This document shows, in pieces, positions 61,519-64,000 of a DNA stretch of 64,000 bases. The first letter of the stretch is position 1, and each line of letters starts with the position of its first letter. The notes beneath the pieces were generated by a model. The model had not been told where the DNA came from and did not search any database. It saw only the letters and a program-made list of their open reading frames with translations. The translations under genes and the position numbers were made by a program. The DNA comes from Nocardia vulneris. GTDB lineage: Bacteria; Actinomycetota; Actinomycetes; Mycobacteriales; Mycobacteriaceae. The stretch spans positions 62,001-126,000 of the forward strand of contig NZ_BDCI01000050.1 of the NCBI RefSeq assembly GCF_001613425.1. The letters are read 5' to 3'.

Positions 61519-63705
61519 TCATTCCGGGGACCGCGCTTTTCGATCACCGTATCCTTCCCGCATCCTTGCGATGCCCGCCGCGATTTCCCGCCCGATCGTG
61601 CCCGCCGCCGCGGCGAGCGTGGTGCGATCCACGGTCCACCGCGGCAGTCGTTCCAGAAACTCCCCGACTCGCGCCATGGCGGCGATCAACTCGTCCGCAT
61701 CCGCGCCGGCGGTACTCGGCGCTATCCGCATTTGCAGCGTAATTGCCCCGCATCGCCGCATGATCAAACGCGCGATCACCGCCTCGGCGTAATTCTGGAC
61801 CGACGGGCGGGGCTGCGCGCCGATCGCCCGCGGGGACAGCACGAACCTGCCGAGCAGACCGACCCGGCGATAGCCCGCGAACAGCGGGGCGCGTGCCGCG
61901 CGCCGCAGCATCTCCTCCATGGCCGCGGCCACCTGCGCCGCTCGATGCCGGTCCGATTCCGCCGCCACGATCGCCGCACAGGCCAGACCGGCCGCCAGAT
62001 CGTTGCGATAGTGCGTGCGCAGCCACTGCGCGGTGTCCGGCGCGGCCTGCGACAACTGCTCGAACACCGCCGCGGACAGCACCGTCGCGCCGATGGGGAT
62101 CAGCGCGTCGCTCAGCGCCTTCGACAGGGCGACCATATCCGGCCGGAAACCGCGCCCGGTACAGGTCAGGAAATGGTCGATATCGCAGCGCCAGAAACCG
62201 CTGAATATCTCGTCGACCCCGACCAGGAAACCGGCGCTCGCGCGGTGCCGCTCGATCTCGTCGAGCACGCCGGGCGATATCTCGAGGCAGTCGTAACCCT
62301 GCACGAGTTCCAGCCAGACCAGCGCGAGGTCGTCGCGGCGCAGTGCCTGCCGCAGGGCGGCGGTGTCCTCGGGAGCCACCTCGAGCACGTCGACCGGGTA
62401 AGGGCTGAAAGCATTGTGGTCGCGGTCGCGGAAGAACGAACTGGTCCGGCTCAAGGCCAGTGAGAGCGGGCCCTTCCCGGAATAGTTGCCGCGCAACGTG
62501 AGTACGGTCGTGCGGCCGGGTCGGCAGCACAGCGCGGTGAGCACCGCGTTGTCGACGGCGCTCTGCCCGCTCACCGCGGGCAACAGGAACGGCAGCCCGG
62601 TCAGGCGCGCGAGTTCGCTTTCCAGGCGCGAGGTTTCGTCACCGGCGCCCGCCGTGCGGATCACCTCGACCGACTGCACGTTGTGCCCGCGGAACGCGGG
62701 ACCGGTGCCGGACGCCAGATCCGTATAGCCGCGAGCGCCCCGCCGATAGGTGACGCCCTCGGCCCGGTCGAAGGTGACGTTGATCGCCGCGAGATCGATC
62801 GCCCTGGTCTGCCAGGTGTTGGCGTGCATGCGCAGGCGGGCGCTGCGGGTCGCGCCGCTGTGCCGCATGCGCTCGATCGCCGCGCGTTCGTGGCGGCCGG
62901 TCGGGCGCCAGCGAATCACGTTCTCGCACAGCAGCTGCATGGCGAGCCCGTTACCGCCGAAGGTCGACACGTGCGCGATGCTGTCCATGGTGTTGTTCCA
63001 CAGCGCGAACATGTCCCTGGTGAACGAGACCGTGCCACAGGGCATCTCGTTGCCGACACAGACCTCGCCGAGAAAGGCGAGATCGGCGCAGGTCGCGGCG
63101 GCGCGCCAGGGCGCAAGCGCGCCTTCGCCGCCGAGCAGGCCCCAGGCGACCGGGCGCCCTTTCGCCCGCTCCGCCGCCAGTGTGCCGCGCAGCGCGGCCG
63201 CCTCGTCTGCCGAAAGGCCGTCGAGGACCACCACATACGCATCCCACCCGGTGGCGAGCAGACCCGAGAACTCCGCGGCGGAGTCCACGATCCGCATGCC
63301 GTCGGCGACGAGCGCACGCAGCCCGGGCACCGCGTGACCGAAGGCGTAGTACGCGGTCCCGGTAGGGTCCAGCACGAGCATGCGGCAGTGACCTCCGGCG
63401 GCGCGGCGATTGTGCCGATTGCGCAGGTATTTCGCCACGGTGCCGAGCGCCTCGACACCGGAATTCACGAACACCGAATGCCATGCGACGCCGGTGGTGT
63501 CGCCACTGCTGAGCAAGCGATGCAGCAGATAGGCCGCGACGACGCCGTCCGGCGGCACATACGTGCTCGCCAGCACCATGTTCGGCGAGCGCGCGGCAAC
63601 CCGTTCGGCCAGTATTTCGCGGACCCGATCGGCGGCGCCGGGAAATACGCCCGGAAGGTGTCGCGGCGATCCTCGGGAGCCTTCCGGAGCTACGCCAGTG
63701 GACAT
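61519..63705 (-). CDS. Tandem class III aminotransferase with degenerate N-terminal half
   Basis: 728 residues, almost twice the usual length. The C-terminal half (about 330-728) is a full class III aminotransferase: GYTDLASGTGPAFRGHN, DEIFSGFWR (PLP Asp) and Lys529 in ALSKALSDA. The N-terminal half repeats the same fold (VFVNSGVEALGTVAKYLR and STFGGNGLAMQLL), but the Asp motif reads GGEGALAPWR and the Lys is Glu214 (LGEVCVGNE). ATG 63705 follows AAGGAG. A fused pseudo-dimer in which one half is catalytic is likely. Amination of an acyl aldehyde or ketone is inferred. Confidence 0.87.
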   Translation of the reverse strand: MSTGVAPEGSRGSPRHLPGVFPGAADRVREILAERVAARSPNMVLASTYVPPDGVVAAYLLHRLLSSGDTTGVAWHSVFVNSGVEALGTVAKYLRNRHNRRAAGGHCRMLVLDPTGTAYYAFGHAVPGLRALVADGMRIVDSAAEFSGLLATGWDAYVVVLDGLSADEAAALRGTLAAERAKGRPVAWGLLGGEGALAPWRAAATCADLAFLGEVCVGNEMPCGTVSFTRDMFALWNNTMDSIAHVSTFGGNGLAMQLLCENVIRWRPTGRHERAAIERMRHSGATRSARLRMHANTWQTRAIDLAAINVTFDRAEGVTYRRGARGYTDLASGTGPAFRGHNVQSVEVIRTAGAGDETSRLESELARLTGLPFLLPAVSGQSAVDNAVLTALCCRPGRTTVLTLRGNYSGKGPLSLALSRTSSFFRDRDHNAFSPYPVDVLEVAPEDTAALRQALRRDDLALVWLELVQGYDCLEISPGVLDEIERHRASAGFLVGVDEIFSGFWRCDIDHFLTCTGRGFRPDMVALSKALSDALIPIGATVLSAAVFEQLSQAAPDTAQWLRTHYRNDLAAGLACAAIVAAESDRHRAAQVAAAMEEMLRRAARAPLFAGYRRVGLLGRFVLSPRAIGAQPRPSVQNYAEAVIARLIMRRCGAITLQMRIAPSTAGADADELIAAMARVGEFLERLPRWTVDRTTLAAAAGTIGREIAAGIARMREGYGDRKARSPE

Positions 63706-64000
63706 TGCCACGCTCCTTGCTGAACTCATCCGAGGTGCGGCGGTGGCTCGCTGAAACCGCCCGTCCACTTATCGTGGACATGATCAATTGGTGTCAGAAT
63801 AACCGCGGTGCATCGGGTCATCATCGGACGAATGATGAGCCGGATATCAACACTTGTCGGATAAGCCCGCGATACTGGTACGATCGCGTACCCCGCACTG
63901 TGCCAATAGTTTCGGCACCGGCGTCGAATTCACGTCACGGTCGCGGAAATACGGTCCGGCGCGTATTCACCCGACGGTGACGACACGACTGTGCCAGCCG
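63706..64000. other. Right-edge intergenic region, promoter of the tandem aminotransferase
   Basis: 295 bp without a credible gene and less GC-rich than the coding sequence. It must hold the promoter of the minus-strand aminotransferase gene. A perfect inverted repeat lies at 63818-63838. Confidence 0.5.
63818..63838. promoter_or_regulatory. Inverted repeat upstream of the tandem aminotransferase gene
   Basis: TCATCAT and ATGATGA form a perfect 7-bp inverted repeat around a 7-nt spacer, 113 bp upstream of the start codon. It is a possible operator for the cluster regulator; there is no direct evidence of binding. Confidence 0.45.

Overview
The window is a stretch of high-GC actinobacterial chromosome, most likely Nocardia or a close mycolic-acid relative. 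Supporting this are the very GC-rich codon use, a DtxR/IdeR-type iron box, a GlxR/CRP-type box, a complete conservon (CvnABCD), a wax ester synthase/DGAT-type acyltransferase, a MabA-like FabG, F420/FMN luciferase-like enzymes and PucR-, MmyB/XRE- and GAF-type regulators. I saw no rRNA, tRNA, CRISPR array or insertion sequence.

Positions 1 to about 35.4 kb hold ordinary accessory and housekeeping genes: the end of an alkanesulfonate uptake/desulfonation operon (SsuA-like, SsuD), an APC permease, an EF-hand protein, a secreted RTX-type calcium-binding protein, two SRPBCC proteins, an iron-regulated siderophore-interacting flavoprotein, short-chain dehydrogenases with an XRE regulator, a UvrA-like double ABC ATPase, a probable RHH/PIN toxin-antitoxin pair, an alkaline-phosphatase-fold protein, a GAF regulator with an aldehyde dehydrogenase and DUF779 protein, a second aldehyde dehydrogenase, the conservon, a fructosamine-kinase-like protein, further regulators, and an AarF/UbiB kinase. 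Three copies of one dispersed palindromic element (6.3, 15.3 and 30.9 kb) lie between genes here.

Positions 35.4 to 63.7 kb form a biosynthetic gene cluster of about 28 kb that I cannot match to a named product. It carries a nearly complete dissociated (type II) reducing acyl-assembly line: malonyl-CoA:ACP transacylase, two carrier proteins (one fused to a zinc ribbon), a holo-ACP synthase, four ketosynthase-fold proteins (two with Cys-His-His, two without the active-site Cys), two hotdog dehydratases (one without its catalytic His), two FabG-type ketoreductases and a FabL-type enoyl reductase. Around these are two class III aminotransferases (one an internal duplication whose N-terminal half is degenerate), an AfsA-type double-hotdog protein, two paralogous FAD hydroxylases, an amine-oxidase-fold flavoenzyme, an SRPBCC protein, two methyltransferases, a radical SAM protein, a WS/DGAT acyltransferase, a MacB-type ABC exporter and an orphan LuxR-type regulator with an atypical receiver. 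Twenty-one genes from 39.3 to 60.5 kb run in one direction, mostly with 1-17 bp overlaps or short gaps, as expected of one or two long operons. My inference is a partly reduced or polyene acyl chain that is aminated, methylated and oxidised, then exported. No KAS III and no thioesterase are visible, so chain initiation and release are open questions.
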